Below are positions 1-8,552 of a stretch of 64,000 nt of DNA, in pieces. The stretch lies in NCBI RefSeq assembly GCF_051962475.1, contig NZ_JBQCCF010000034.1, positions 62,001 to 126,000 of the forward strand, read 5' to 3'. This DNA is from Dyella_A sp051962475. Its GTDB lineage: Bacteria; Pseudomonadota; Gammaproteobacteria; Xanthomonadales; Rhodanobacteraceae. A program made the translations under genes and the position numbers. Each line of letters opens with the position of its first letter. Position 1 is the first letter of the stretch. The notes under the pieces are model-generated. The model worked only from the letters and a program-made list of their open reading frames with translations, made no database searches and had not been told where the DNA came from.

Positions 1-1041
1 TGCGACCTGCGCGTACACGACGAGCGCCTGTACGCCCGCGTGTTCTCGCACGGCTCGCTGGGCCTGGGCGAGGCCTACATGGACGGCTGGTGGGACGCCG
101 ACGACCTGCCCGGGATGTTCACCCGCATCCTCTCCTCGCACCTAGACCAGGAACTGCGCACGCTCGACACCTTGCTTGCCCACCTCAAGGCCCGCTTCCT
201 CAACCGGCAGCGCGGCGAGCACGCCTTCGAGGTCGCCGAAACCCACTACAACCTGGGCAACGACCTGTTCCGCGCCATGCTTGGCAAGCGATTGGTCTAC
301 TCGTGCGGCTACTGGGCGCAGGCGGACAACCTGGACGACGCGCAGGAGGCCAAGCTCGACCTGGTCTGCCGCAAGCTCGGGCTTCGGCCCGGCCAGCGCG
401 TGCTGGACATCGGCTGCGGCTGGGGCGAGGCGCTGAAGTTCGCGGCCGAGCGTTACGGCGTGGAAGGCGTGGGCATCACCGTGTCCACCGAGCAGGCCGC
501 GTTCGCCAGCGAGCTGTGCCAGGGGCTGCCGATCGAGATCCGCGTGCAGGACTACCGCGAGCTCGACGAGCCGTTCGACGCGATCTACTCCATCGGCATG
601 TTCGAGCATGTCGGCGGGCGCAACTACCGCAACTACTTCGAGACGGTGAGGCGCTGCCTCCGGGACGACGGCCTCTCGGTGTTGCACAGCATCGGCAGCA
701 ACGGTGCGCCGGCGCAACCGGACCCCTGGATTGAGAAGTACATCTTTCCCAACTCGATGATCCCCGCCGCCAGCCAGGTCACCACCGCGCTGGAAGGCCT
801 GTTCGTGGTGGAGGACTGGCACAACTTCGGCGCCGACTATGACCGCACGCTGATGGCCTGGCGCGACAACTTCGACCGCGCCTGGCCGGAGCTCTCGGCG
901 CGCTACGACGAGCGCTTCCGCCGCATGTGGCATTTCTACCTGGGCGTGTCGGCCGCCGTGTTCCGCAGCCGGCGCGACCAGCTGTGGCAGCTGGTGCTGA
1001 GCCAGCACGGCGTGCCGGGCGGCTACCGCGCGCCGCGCTGA
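1..1041 (+). CDS. cfa: Cyclopropane-fatty-acyl-phospholipid synthase (5' truncated by window edge)
   Basis: SAM-dependent methyltransferase that cyclopropanates unsaturated acyl chains of membrane phospholipids. The reading frame is open from base 1, so the N-terminus lies outside the window; the GTG at 40 is internal by comparison with the family. Visible hallmarks are the SAM-binding motif VLDIGCGWG, YSCGYW, the GMFEHVG segment, LHSIGS and FGADYD. These match E. coli Cfa motifs that carry the bicarbonate ligands (Cys139, Glu239, His266, Tyr317 in E. coli numbering), so the active site looks intact. The C-terminal Cys of E. coli (Cys354) is Ser here, in the context GVSAAVF. A secreted hydrolase follows on the same strand after 76 bp. 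Confidence 0.93.
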   Translation, partial: CDLRVHDERLYARVFSHGSLGLGEAYMDGWWDADDLPGMFTRILSSHLDQELRTLDTLLAHLKARFLNRQRGEHAFEVAETHYNLGNDLFRAMLGKRLVYSCGYWAQADNLDDAQEAKLDLVCRKLGLRPGQRVLDIGCGWGEALKFAAERYGVEGVGITVSTEQAAFASELCQGLPIEIRVQDYRELDEPFDAIYSIGMFEHVGGRNYRNYFETVRRCLRDDGLSVLHSIGSNGAPAQPDPWIEKYIFPNSMIPAASQVTTALEGLFVVEDWHNFGADYDRTLMAWRDNFDRAWPELSARYDERFRRMWHFYLGVSAAVFRSRRDQLWQLVLSQHGVPGGYRAPR

Positions 1042-1117
1042 GGGGAGGACCTTGGTCTGACTTGCCGACGGCGGCGGCCGGCGGGATAGTCATGACGCTT
1101 TCCCGGGGAGAAACGTC

Positions 1118-2143
1118 ATGAACAAGCTTGCCGCACTGCTGGCCGCCCTCGTGCTGCCATTCGCCGCCGCCGCGCAGTCCGCGCCGCCGGCCAGCTATTA
1201 CAGCCACGCCGGGCACGACGACGTGCTCTCCGGCGGCGTGAAGATGATTCCGATCACCACCCCGCTGGGAAAATTCCGGGTGTGGACCAAGCGCGTGGGC
1301 AACAACCCGAAGCTGGCCGTGCTGCTGCTGCACGGCGGGCCGGGCATGACGCACGAATACTTCGAGGCGTTCGACAGCTACCTGCCCGCCGCCGGTATCG
1401 AATACATCTACTACGACCAGCTCGGCTCGGCCTATTCGGACCAGCCCAAGGGCCCCGGCACCGACGCGCTGTGGACCACCGACCGCTTCGTCGAGGAAGT
1501 CGAGCAGGTACGCCAGGCGCTGCACCTGGACAAGAACAACTTCTGCCTGCTCGGCCACTCCTGGGGCGGCATCCTGGCGATGGAGTACGCGCTGAAGTAT
1601 CAGCAGCACCTGAAGTGCCTGGTGATCTCCAACATGGTCGACTCGATCCCGCAGTACAACGAGTACGCCAAGCAGGTGCTCGAACCGGCGATGGATCCCA
1701 AGCAACTGGCCGAGGTGAAGGCGATGGAGGCCGAGCACCGCACCGACGATCCACGCTACATGCAGATCCTCACCACCATGCACTACGAAAAGCACGTGCT
1801 GCGCATGCCGCAGGCGCAGTGGCCCGAGCCGGTGACGCGCGCGTTCGGTCACGTCAACAGCCACATCTACACGCTGATGCAGGGCCCCAGCGAGCTGGGT
1901 GCCAGCGGCGTGCTGGAGCACTGGGACCGCAGCAAGGACCTGCACACCATCACCGTGCCGACGCTGGTGATTGCCGGCAGGTACGACACCATGGATCCCG
2001 ATTACATGGCGCAGATGGCGAAGAAGCTGCCCCGGGGCCAGTTGCTGCTGTGTTCCAAGGGCAGCCACATGTCGATGTACGACGACCAGCAGACCTACTT
2101 CGCCGGGCTGGTGAAGTTCCTCGATGGGGTCGAGGCCAGGTGA
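1118..2143 (+). CDS. Secreted proline iminopeptidase-like alpha/beta hydrolase (S33 family)
   Basis: A 341-residue protein with an N-terminal signal peptide ending near AAAQS, so it is probably exported. The fold is shown by the oxyanion-hole motif HGGPG and the nucleophile elbow GHSWGG (Ser148); the likely acid is Asp290 (GRYD) and the base His317 (GSH). This is the layout of proline iminopeptidases and L-amino-acid amidases, which cleave N-terminal prolyl or amino-acyl bonds. Export is less usual, since classical Pip enzymes are cytoplasmic. The ATG follows a GGGGAGA ribosome site. The exact substrate cannot be told from sequence. Confidence 0.85.
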   Translation: MNKLAALLAALVLPFAAAAQSAPPASYYSHAGHDDVLSGGVKMIPITTPLGKFRVWTKRVGNNPKLAVLLLHGGPGMTHEYFEAFDSYLPAAGIEYIYYDQLGSAYSDQPKGPGTDALWTTDRFVEEVEQVRQALHLDKNNFCLLGHSWGGILAMEYALKYQQHLKCLVISNMVDSIPQYNEYAKQVLEPAMDPKQLAEVKAMEAEHRTDDPRYMQILTTMHYEKHVLRMPQAQWPEPVTRAFGHVNSHIYTLMQGPSELGASGVLEHWDRSKDLHTITVPTLVIAGRYDTMDPDYMAQMAKKLPRGQLLLCSKGSHMSMYDDQQTYFAGLVKFLDGVEAR

Positions 2144-2182
2144 TCCGGACCAGCCCGGGCAGCCGCCGTCGACGCGGCGATT

Positions 2183-2212
2183 TTGCTGAACGGGTCGGCT
2201 GATCGGCATACT
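2183..2212 (+). promoter_or_regulatory. Candidate sigma70 promoter for the MASE1-GGDEF gene
   Basis: TTGCTG at 2183-2188 and CATACT at 2207-2212 are separated by 18 bp and lie about 55 bp upstream of the start at 2266. This is a pattern match only. Confidence 0.35.
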
Positions 2213-2265
2213 GCTCGTGGGGGTCGGGGGACCCTGCGAGGCGGTGCTTGCATGGGGGGATCGTG

Positions 2266-3726
2266 ATGATGACAAACGACTTCGAACGCCTGCGCCAGTG
2301 GGCGCAAAGGGGTGCGCAGCGCAGCGTGGCCTACCGTTATCTGGTGCTGGCGGTGGCGTGGCTGGCGCTGTGGTGGGTAGCCGGCCTCATGCAGTACGCA
2401 CCCCACGCCAGCCTGTGGTTCCCGTCGGCGGGCCTCACCTTCGCTGCGCTGCTGGCGATGGGCTGGCGTGCGCTGCCGGTACTGGTGCCGTGCGCCATGG
2501 CGGGCACGCTGTGGATCGACCGCCTGTACCTCACCGGCACGCCGCCGGCCTACCTGCTCGGCGCCGGCGCGCTGTTCGCCGGCGCGCACTGCCTGGCCTA
2601 CGGCACCGGCGCCCTGCTGCTGCGACGGTTGATCCGCCGCCGCGCCACGCCCACCGCGCCGGCCGTGGTGATGGCGTTTCTGGCGATCGGATCGCTCGCC
2701 GCGCTGGCTGCCGCGTTGCTCGGTGTGCGCGCGCTCGCGTTGGCCGAGATGCTTGACCCGGCCGCGACACCGGGCCTGTGGCTGCCGTGGTGGATCGGCG
2801 ACATGGCTGGCGTGCTGGTATTCACCCCGCTGTTCATCGGGCTGCTGAGCCTGCGCTATCCCTCGATCGAGGCCTGGCTGGGCGGGCTGTCGTTCCAGCC
2901 GCAGACGCGCGGGCGTGGCGCCTACGTGGGCAAGCTCGCCCTGAGCGTGACGCTGGTGCTGGGCGTGCTGCTGCTGAGCGCGCGCTCCGACGGGCATGAG
3001 GCGGCCTTTGCGCTGTTCTTCCTGATCCTGCCGCAGATGTGGATCGTGCATACCGAGAGCCCGCTGCGCAGTGCGGCCAGCATCGCGCTGTTCGGCACCG
3101 CAGTGGCCGTGATGGTCGCGGCGCTGGGACTGCTCGGCCAGGCGCTGGTGTACCAGTTCGCCATCTGCGTGATTGCCGCCAGCGCCTGCTTCGGCCTCGG
3201 CGTGCCTGCGCTGATCGCCCAGAACCGGCAGCTTGGCGAGCTGGCGCTCAGCGACGGGCTGACCGGCGTGGCGACCAAGGCGTACTTCTTCGAATGCGCC
3301 GCGCGCGAGCTGGTCGATGCGCACGGCCAGGGCCTGCCGGTGTCGCTGATCGTGCTGGACATCGACGAGTTCAAGCAGGTCAACGATCACTTCGGCCACG
3401 CCGCAGGCGACCAGGTACTGGTGGGCCTGGTGCGCACGCTGCGCATGCAGCTGCGCCAGTCGGATCTGGTGGGTCGCTTCGGCGGCGACGGGTTCATGGT
3501 ACTGCTGCCGGGGCTGGCGCTGGACCGGGCACAGGCCACCGCGACGCGGCTGGCCCAGGCGCTGGCTGGGCTCACTGTGGCAGGCATGTCCCGTCCGCTC
3601 TCGGCCAGCTTCGGTGTGGTGGGGGTGGGCGATGGCGAGCCGATCATGGAGGCGTTCGACCGCGCCGATGCGCAACTGCTTGCCGCCAAGCGCGAGCGCC
3701 ACGCCGGCACGCCCGCCGCGGCGTGA
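2266..3726 (+). CDS. MASE1-domain membrane protein with degenerate GGDEF domain
   Basis: A 486-residue protein. The N-terminal 300 residues are a run of hydrophobic segments of MASE1 type, a membrane sensor module that often precedes signalling outputs. The C-terminal 160 residues are a GGDEF (diguanylate cyclase) domain with the conserved FKQVNDHFGHAAGDQVL stretch. The active-site signature reads GGDGF (residues 406-410), where the fourth residue is normally Glu, while the RxxD product-inhibition site five residues upstream (RQSD, 397-400) is intact. It may bind c-di-GMP rather than make it. ATG 2266 is chosen because a GGGGGGA ribosome site lies 5 bp before it; GTG 2263 and TTG 2248 are also in frame. 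Confidence 0.88.
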   Translation: MMTNDFERLRQWAQRGAQRSVAYRYLVLAVAWLALWWVAGLMQYAPHASLWFPSAGLTFAALLAMGWRALPVLVPCAMAGTLWIDRLYLTGTPPAYLLGAGALFAGAHCLAYGTGALLLRRLIRRRATPTAPAVVMAFLAIGSLAALAAALLGVRALALAEMLDPAATPGLWLPWWIGDMAGVLVFTPLFIGLLSLRYPSIEAWLGGLSFQPQTRGRGAYVGKLALSVTLVLGVLLLSARSDGHEAAFALFFLILPQMWIVHTESPLRSAASIALFGTAVAVMVAALGLLGQALVYQFAICVIAASACFGLGVPALIAQNRQLGELALSDGLTGVATKAYFFECAARELVDAHGQGLPVSLIVLDIDEFKQVNDHFGHAAGDQVLVGLVRTLRMQLRQSDLVGRFGGDGFMVLLPGLALDRAQATATRLAQALAGLTVAGMSRPLSASFGVVGVGDGEPIMEAFDRADAQLLAAKRERHAGTPAAA

Positions 3727-3771
3727 GTCCACGACCTTGATCGCCGCCGCGCGGCGCCCTACCGTCGCGGC

Positions 3772-4143
3772 ATGATCCCGGTACTGACCCCCACCGACGC
3801 CGCCACGCGGCTCAACGAACTCTGGTCACCGCGCGTGCTCGCCGCGGTGGACGACACGCTGGTGAAGGTGGCCAAGGTGCACGGCTCGCTCACCGGGCAC
3901 AGCCACGCCGAGGAAGACGAGCTGTTCTACGTACTGCACGGCTCGTTGCGCATCGAACTGGAAGACGGTGCCGTGCAACTGGGCGCCGGCCAGATGTGCG
4001 TGGTCCCGAAAGGCGTGCGCCACCACCCGGTGGCGGACGAGGAGTGCCACCTGCTGCTAGTCGAGCGCCGCAGCACGCGCCACACCGGCGACGAGGTGAC
4101 CGCGCAGACCCGCTCGCTGGACGAGCAATTGCGCCCGCTGTGA
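3772..4143 (+). CDS. Small cupin-domain protein
   Basis: A 123-residue single-domain cupin of the cupin_2 type. The first cupin motif is seen as GHSHAEEDELFYVLHGS and the second as PKGVRHHPVA, giving the usual His/Glu metal-binding set on a small beta-barrel. Such stand-alone cupins bind metal or small ligands in the cytoplasm; the ligand here is unknown. There is no signal peptide. Its stop overlaps the GTG start of the next gene by 4 nt (GTGA), which implies co-translation with the GumN-type protein. Confidence 0.8.
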   Translation: MIPVLTPTDAATRLNELWSPRVLAAVDDTLVKVAKVHGSLTGHSHAEEDELFYVLHGSLRIELEDGAVQLGAGQMCVVPKGVRHHPVADEECHLLLVERRSTRHTGDEVTAQTRSLDEQLRPL

Positions 4144-5015
4144 GACACGCCGTCCTCGCCCTGCTGGCTGCGCTCGCGCTTGCGCTGCTGCCTACCCCGG
4201 CCCTCGCCAAGCCGGCGCTGTGGGTGGTGAAGGATGCCGACACCACGCTGTACCTGTTCGGCACCATCCACCTGCTACCGAAAGATGCCGACTGGCACTA
4301 CGACGCACTCGACCACGCCCTGGCGCAGAGCGACGCGCTGGTGGTGGAGATCACCGACGACAACCCCGCCAACATGACCGCGCTGGTGCTGCGCCTGGGC
4401 ATCGATGCGGCGCATCCGCTGTCCACCCTGCTCTCTTCCGGCGACTTCCACCGTCTGGAACTGGCCGCGCGCAAGGCCGGCCTGCCGAGCACTGCCGCGC
4501 TCAACGTGATGCGCCCCTGGCTGGCCACCCTGACGCTGACGCTGGCGCCGCTGACCAAGGCCGGACTGGACCCGGCACGCGGCGTCGACCGGCAGTTGCG
4601 CGACATGATGAGCAAGGCGGGCAAGCCGGTGCGCGCGCTGGAAACGGCCGAGCAGCAGATCCGCTTCCTCGCCGACATGCCGACCGCGATGCAGCTGGAC
4701 ATGCTGCGCCAGACCGTGCGTGAGGCCGACCACGCCAGCATCGAACTGCAGGCGCTGCTGGATGCATGGCAGGCCGGCGACGATGCGGGTATCGCCCGGC
4801 TGGAAAACGACCTGATGAAGCGCGAGACGCCGGCCCTCTATCAGCGCCTGCTGGTGCAGCGCAACGCCCTCTGGGCGGGCCGCATCAAGGCCATGCTCGA
4901 TACGCCCGGCACGGTGTTCATCGCGGTGGGCGCCGCGCACCTGGCAGGCCCCGACAGCGTCCAGGCGCAACTGCAGAAACTCGGCATCAGCAGCGCCCGC
5001 GTTCCGGCCCCGTAA
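4140..5015 (+). CDS. TraB/GumN family secreted protein (TIKI-like fold)
   Basis: A 291-residue protein with a clear signal peptide (hydrophobic core, cleavage after ALA near residue 23). It has the two GxxH motifs of the TraB/GumN/TIKI superfamily: GTIH at residues 41-44 and GAAH close to the C-terminus. Members are thought to be metal-dependent peptidases; GumN is named for its position next to the xanthan cluster in Xanthomonas, without an assigned reaction. The GTG start is chosen because it gives the signal peptide at the N-terminus and overlaps the cupin stop by 4 nt. The partner substrate is unknown. Confidence 0.85.
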   Translation: MRHAVLALLAALALALLPTPALAKPALWVVKDADTTLYLFGTIHLLPKDADWHYDALDHALAQSDALVVEITDDNPANMTALVLRLGIDAAHPLSTLLSSGDFHRLELAARKAGLPSTAALNVMRPWLATLTLTLAPLTKAGLDPARGVDRQLRDMMSKAGKPVRALETAEQQIRFLADMPTAMQLDMLRQTVREADHASIELQALLDAWQAGDDAGIARLENDLMKRETPALYQRLLVQRNALWAGRIKAMLDTPGTVFIAVGAAHLAGPDSVQAQLQKLGISSARVPAP

Positions 5016-5039
5016 CGACCCGCCCCACGCGCGTGGCTC

Positions 5040-5121
5040 TGTAGGAGCCCGCTCGCGGGCGATGCTTTTGGCTTCAACGCGGCATCAGAGCCAACGCATC
5101 GCCCGCAAGCGGGCTCCTACA
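5040..5121. repeat. REP-like inverted pair (REPIN), family A copy 1
   Basis: Two inverted copies of a GTAGGAGCCCGCTCGCGGGC element are separated by about 35 bp. Each half is itself a small palindrome (GCCCGC/GCGGGC). It lies between two convergent genes. A second copy with almost the same halves is at 8346-8427. Confidence 0.85.
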
Positions 5122-5122
5122 A

Positions 5123-5908
5123 CTACAACGGCAGGGGGAGCAGTGCGGAGCGCTGGGCGGCGCGCAGCAGCCAGTGCGCCATGCGCTCGCCCCACACGCG
5201 CTGACCATCGGCGTCGGCGATGAGGTCCTGGCGTACCTCCAGCTCTACGTGCGGCAGGCCGCGCTGCTCGCCGTAGACGGGGATGGCGTAGTCGGTGGCA
5301 TCGCTCACCGCGTAGGGCTGGTTGTCGCCCACGCACCAGCCATCGGCGCGTATCACCTCCAGCAGCGGATGCGCCAGCCGCGCGTCGCGCTGGTACAGCA
5401 CGCCCAGCTCCCACGCGCGGGCGTCATTCATGAACACCGGCGTGAAGCTGTGCACGGTGACCAGGATCGTCGGCCGGCCGGCGCCGGCGCGCCGGTCCAG
5501 CTCGGCCACCGTGCGCTGGTGGTAGGGCTGGAAGATCTCCTCGCGCCGGGCCGCCACGGCGTCGGGCAACAGATCACGATTGCCCGGCACGGCGGTGCGC
5601 TCGCTCACCGTGACGATGGAGCCAGGGGCATCCAGCGGTCGGTTGCAATCGATCACCAGCCGCGAATAGGTCTGGCAGATCAGCCACGCGTCCAGCGTCT
5701 CGGCCATCACCCGCGCCAGGCCGGCCGCACCGATGTCCCAGGCGATGTGGCGATCCCACTCCGGCGCCGGCACGCCGAGATCGCCCAGCGCGGCGGGCAC
5801 TGCGCGGCCGGCGTGGTCGCAGGTGAGCAGGAACGGCGAGGTGCCATCGGCGCGATGCACGGTGAACGGGGCGGGATCGGCGGGGCCGAGCAGGCGGGAT
5901 GACGGCAT
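5123..5908 (-). CDS. N-formylglutamate amidohydrolase family protein
   Basis: A 261-residue cytoplasmic hydrolase of the N-formylglutamate amidohydrolase (FGase/HutG-like) family. Visible family features are CDHAGRAVP near the N-terminus, SRLVIDCNRP, and the TVHSFTPVF segment with the family's conserved His. Canonical members hydrolyse N-formyl-L-glutamate at the end of one histidine-degradation route, but no hut genes are visible nearby, so the real substrate may be another N-acyl or N-formyl compound. ATG 5908 is chosen because upstream in-frame sequence looks non-coding; the ribosome site is weak. The gene is convergent with the GumN-type gene, with a REP pair between them. Confidence 0.85.
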   Translation of the reverse strand: MPSSRLLGPADPAPFTVHRADGTSPFLLTCDHAGRAVPAALGDLGVPAPEWDRHIAWDIGAAGLARVMAETLDAWLICQTYSRLVIDCNRPLDAPGSIVTVSERTAVPGNRDLLPDAVAARREEIFQPYHQRTVAELDRRAGAGRPTILVTVHSFTPVFMNDARAWELGVLYQRDARLAHPLLEVIRADGWCVGDNQPYAVSDATDYAIPVYGEQRGLPHVELEVRQDLIADADGQRVWGERMAHWLLRAAQRSALLPLPL

Positions 5909-6094
5909 GGAGCGCGGCGCGAGTGGCAAAACCGGCACGATACCGAGCGCCCCGGCCAGGGGCCAGCACCGTCGGCGCAATCTGTGCGACGGCAGCACGG
6001 CACAGTGCCTGGCGCAAGCTGTCACCCCCTGGCCCGTTCTGGCACCATCGACCGGCTGTCCGCGCCGCCGGCGCGCTTATCGATTGATCGAAAA

Positions 6095-8332
6095 ATGAAC
6101 CTGCAAGCCAATTACGAACAGATCCCGCTCAAGGAATACGCCGAGCGCGCGTACCTTGACTACTCCATGTACGTGGTGCTGGACCGCGCCCTGCCCTTCG
6201 TCGGCGACGGCCTCAAGCCCGTGCAGCGACGCATCATCTACGCGATGAGCGAGCTGGGCCTGGCGGCCACCGCCAAGCCGAAGAAATCGGCGCGCACCAT
6301 CGGCGACGTGATCGGCAAGTTCCACCCGCACGGCGACAGCTCCTGCTACGAAGCGATGGTGCTGATGGCGCAGCCGTTCTCCTACCGCTACCCGCTGGTG
6401 GACGGCCAGGGCAACTTCGGCTCGCCGGACGACCCCAAGAGCTTCGCGGCCATGCGCTACACCGAATCCAAGCTCAGCCCGATCGCCGAGGCGCTGCTGG
6501 GCGAGCTCGGCCACGGCACGGTGGACTGGGTGCCGAACTTCGACGGCACCATGGACGAACCCAGCTGGCTGCCCGCGCGCGTGCCGCACGTGCTGCTCAA
6601 CGGCTCGATGGGCATCGCCGTGGGTATGGCCACCGACATCCCCCCGCACAACCTGCGCGAAGTGGTGAGCGCCTGCATCCGCCTGCTGGACGATCCGGAG
6701 GCCAGCGTCGCGGACCTGTGCGAGCACGTGCTCGGCCCGGATTACCCGACCGAGGCGGAGATCATCACCCCGCGCAAGGAGCTGCTGGCCATCTACACCA
6801 CCGGCAACGGCTCGCTGCGCGCCCGCGCGGTGTACGGCGTGGAAGACGGCAACGTGGTGATCACCGCGCTGCCGCACCAGGTCAGCCCGTCGAAGATCCT
6901 CGAGCAGATCGCCGCGCAGATGCGTGCCAAGAAGCTACCGATGATCGAGGACCTGCGCGACGAGTCCGATCACGAGAACCCGATCCGGCTGGTGATCGTG
7001 CCGCGCTCCAATCGCGTGGACACCGACGAGATGATGCAGCATCTCTTCGCCACCACCGATCTGGAGAAGAGCTTCCGCGTCAACCTCAACATGATCGGCA
7101 TGGACGGCCGGCCGCAGGTGAAGGATCTGAAGAAGATCCTCACCGAATGGCTTAGCTTCCGCACCGCCACGGTCACCCGCCGCCTGGAGCACCGTCTGGG
7201 CAAGGTCGAGCGCCGCCTGCATCTGTTGGAAGGCCTGCGCATCGCCTATCTCAACCTGGACGAGGTGATCCGCATCGTCCGCACCGAGGACGAACCCAAG
7301 CCGGTGCTGATGAGCCGCTTCCGGCTCAGCGAAGAGCAGACCGACTACATCCTCGAAACCAAGCTGCGCCAGCTGGCCCGGCTCGAGGAAATGAAGATCA
7401 CCGCCGAGGCGAACCAGCTCGAAGAGGAGCGTGCGCGCATCAACGTGCTGCTGAAGTCGCCGGCCAAGCTCAAGGGCCTGATCAAGGAAGAGCTGCGCGC
7501 CGACGCGGCCAAGTACGGCGACAACCGCCGCTCGCCGCTGGTACAGCGCGAAGTGGCGCAGGCGCTGGACGAGAGTGCACTGGTCGCCAGCGAACCGGTC
7601 ACCGTGGTGCTGAGCCAGAAGGGCTGGATCCGAGCCGGCAAGGGCCACGACGTGGACGCCGAGGGGCTGAACTATCGCGAGGGCGACGGCCTGCTCGCGG
7701 CGGTGAAGGCGCGCACCACGCAGCAGATCGCGGTGATCGACTCCACCGGCCGCAGCTATTCCACCGCGGCCCACACCCTGCCCTCGGCGCGCGGCAACGG
7801 TGAGCCGCTGACCGGCCGCTTCACCCCGCCGGCGGGCGCCAGCTTCGACGCGCTCGCCGCCGGCGACAACGACACACGGTTGATCCTCGCCACCGACTTC
7901 GGCTACGGCTTTGTGACTCGCTTCGAGGCGCTCACCGGCCGCAACAAGGCTGGCAAGCAGATCATCAGCCTCAGCGACGGTGCCAAGGTGCTGGCGCCGC
8001 AGGTCAGCGCCGATCCGTCGCGCGACCGCATTGTGGTGGTCACCTCCGAGGGCCACCTGCTGATGTTCTCGGTCGCCGAACTGCCGGAGCTCGACAAGGG
8101 CAAGGGCAACAAGCTGATCGAGATCCCGAAGAAGCAGATGACGGAAGGTGAGCGCGTGGTGGGCGTGGCCGTGGTGGCCGAAGGCAAGGGCGAGGTCACG
8201 ATGTATGCCGGCCAGCGCAAGCTCACGCTGAAATGGGCCGACCTGGTCGAGTACGGCGGCAACCGCGCCACCCGCGGCGGCGTGCTGCCGCGCGGCCTGC
8301 GCCGCGTGGAGCGGATCGGAACCACCGGCTGA
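6095..8332 (+). CDS. parC: DNA topoisomerase IV subunit A
   Basis: A 745-residue type IIA topoisomerase subunit that cuts and passes DNA to decatenate daughter chromosomes, working with ParE (not in this window). The N-terminal breakage-reunion domain is complete, with the catalytic tyrosine in RYTE (Tyr122). The quinolone-determining region reads HPHGDSSCYE, keeping Ser82 and Glu86, the equivalents of E. coli Ser80 and Glu84, so no classical resistance change is present. The length fits ParC (752 in E. coli) better than GyrA, and the C-terminal part lacks a clear GyrA box. ATG 6095 is the family start, although its ribosome site is poor. Confidence 0.95.
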   Translation: MNLQANYEQIPLKEYAERAYLDYSMYVVLDRALPFVGDGLKPVQRRIIYAMSELGLAATAKPKKSARTIGDVIGKFHPHGDSSCYEAMVLMAQPFSYRYPLVDGQGNFGSPDDPKSFAAMRYTESKLSPIAEALLGELGHGTVDWVPNFDGTMDEPSWLPARVPHVLLNGSMGIAVGMATDIPPHNLREVVSACIRLLDDPEASVADLCEHVLGPDYPTEAEIITPRKELLAIYTTGNGSLRARAVYGVEDGNVVITALPHQVSPSKILEQIAAQMRAKKLPMIEDLRDESDHENPIRLVIVPRSNRVDTDEMMQHLFATTDLEKSFRVNLNMIGMDGRPQVKDLKKILTEWLSFRTATVTRRLEHRLGKVERRLHLLEGLRIAYLNLDEVIRIVRTEDEPKPVLMSRFRLSEEQTDYILETKLRQLARLEEMKITAEANQLEEERARINVLLKSPAKLKGLIKEELRADAAKYGDNRRSPLVQREVAQALDESALVASEPVTVVLSQKGWIRAGKGHDVDAEGLNYREGDGLLAAVKARTTQQIAVIDSTGRSYSTAAHTLPSARGNGEPLTGRFTPPAGASFDALAAGDNDTRLILATDFGYGFVTRFEALTGRNKAGKQIISLSDGAKVLAPQVSADPSRDRIVVVTSEGHLLMFSVAELPELDKGKGNKLIEIPKKQMTEGERVVGVAVVAEGKGEVTMYAGQRKLTLKWADLVEYGGNRATRGGVLPRGLRRVERIGTTG

Positions 8333-8345
8333 GCCCGCCGCGCCC

Positions 8346-8427
8346 TGTAGGAGCCCGCTCGCGGGCGATGCTCTTGGCTCTGATGTCGCATCAAGGCAAA
8401 GGCATCGCCCGCGAGCGGGCTCCTACA
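8346..8427. repeat. REP-like inverted pair (REPIN), family A copy 2
   Basis: Same architecture and nearly the same halves as 5040-5121, again 3' of a gene (parC). The spacer differs slightly. A hairpin of this size may stop or protect the parC transcript. Confidence 0.85.
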
Positions 8428-8552
8428 TTGGGTTGCATGGATCGACGGCGTCGTGGCGCCGGCAGGAACTTCCCGCCACCGCGGCACCCAAAGCATGGCT
8501 GTGCACGTGCTGCGTCCCCACGCGTTGACACGGCATCACCCGCGGAGCGCAC

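Noticed and set aside
6095..8332. gyrA instead of parC
   Set aside because: Length of 745 and the HPHGDSSCYE context match ParC, and the C-terminal GyrA box was not seen.
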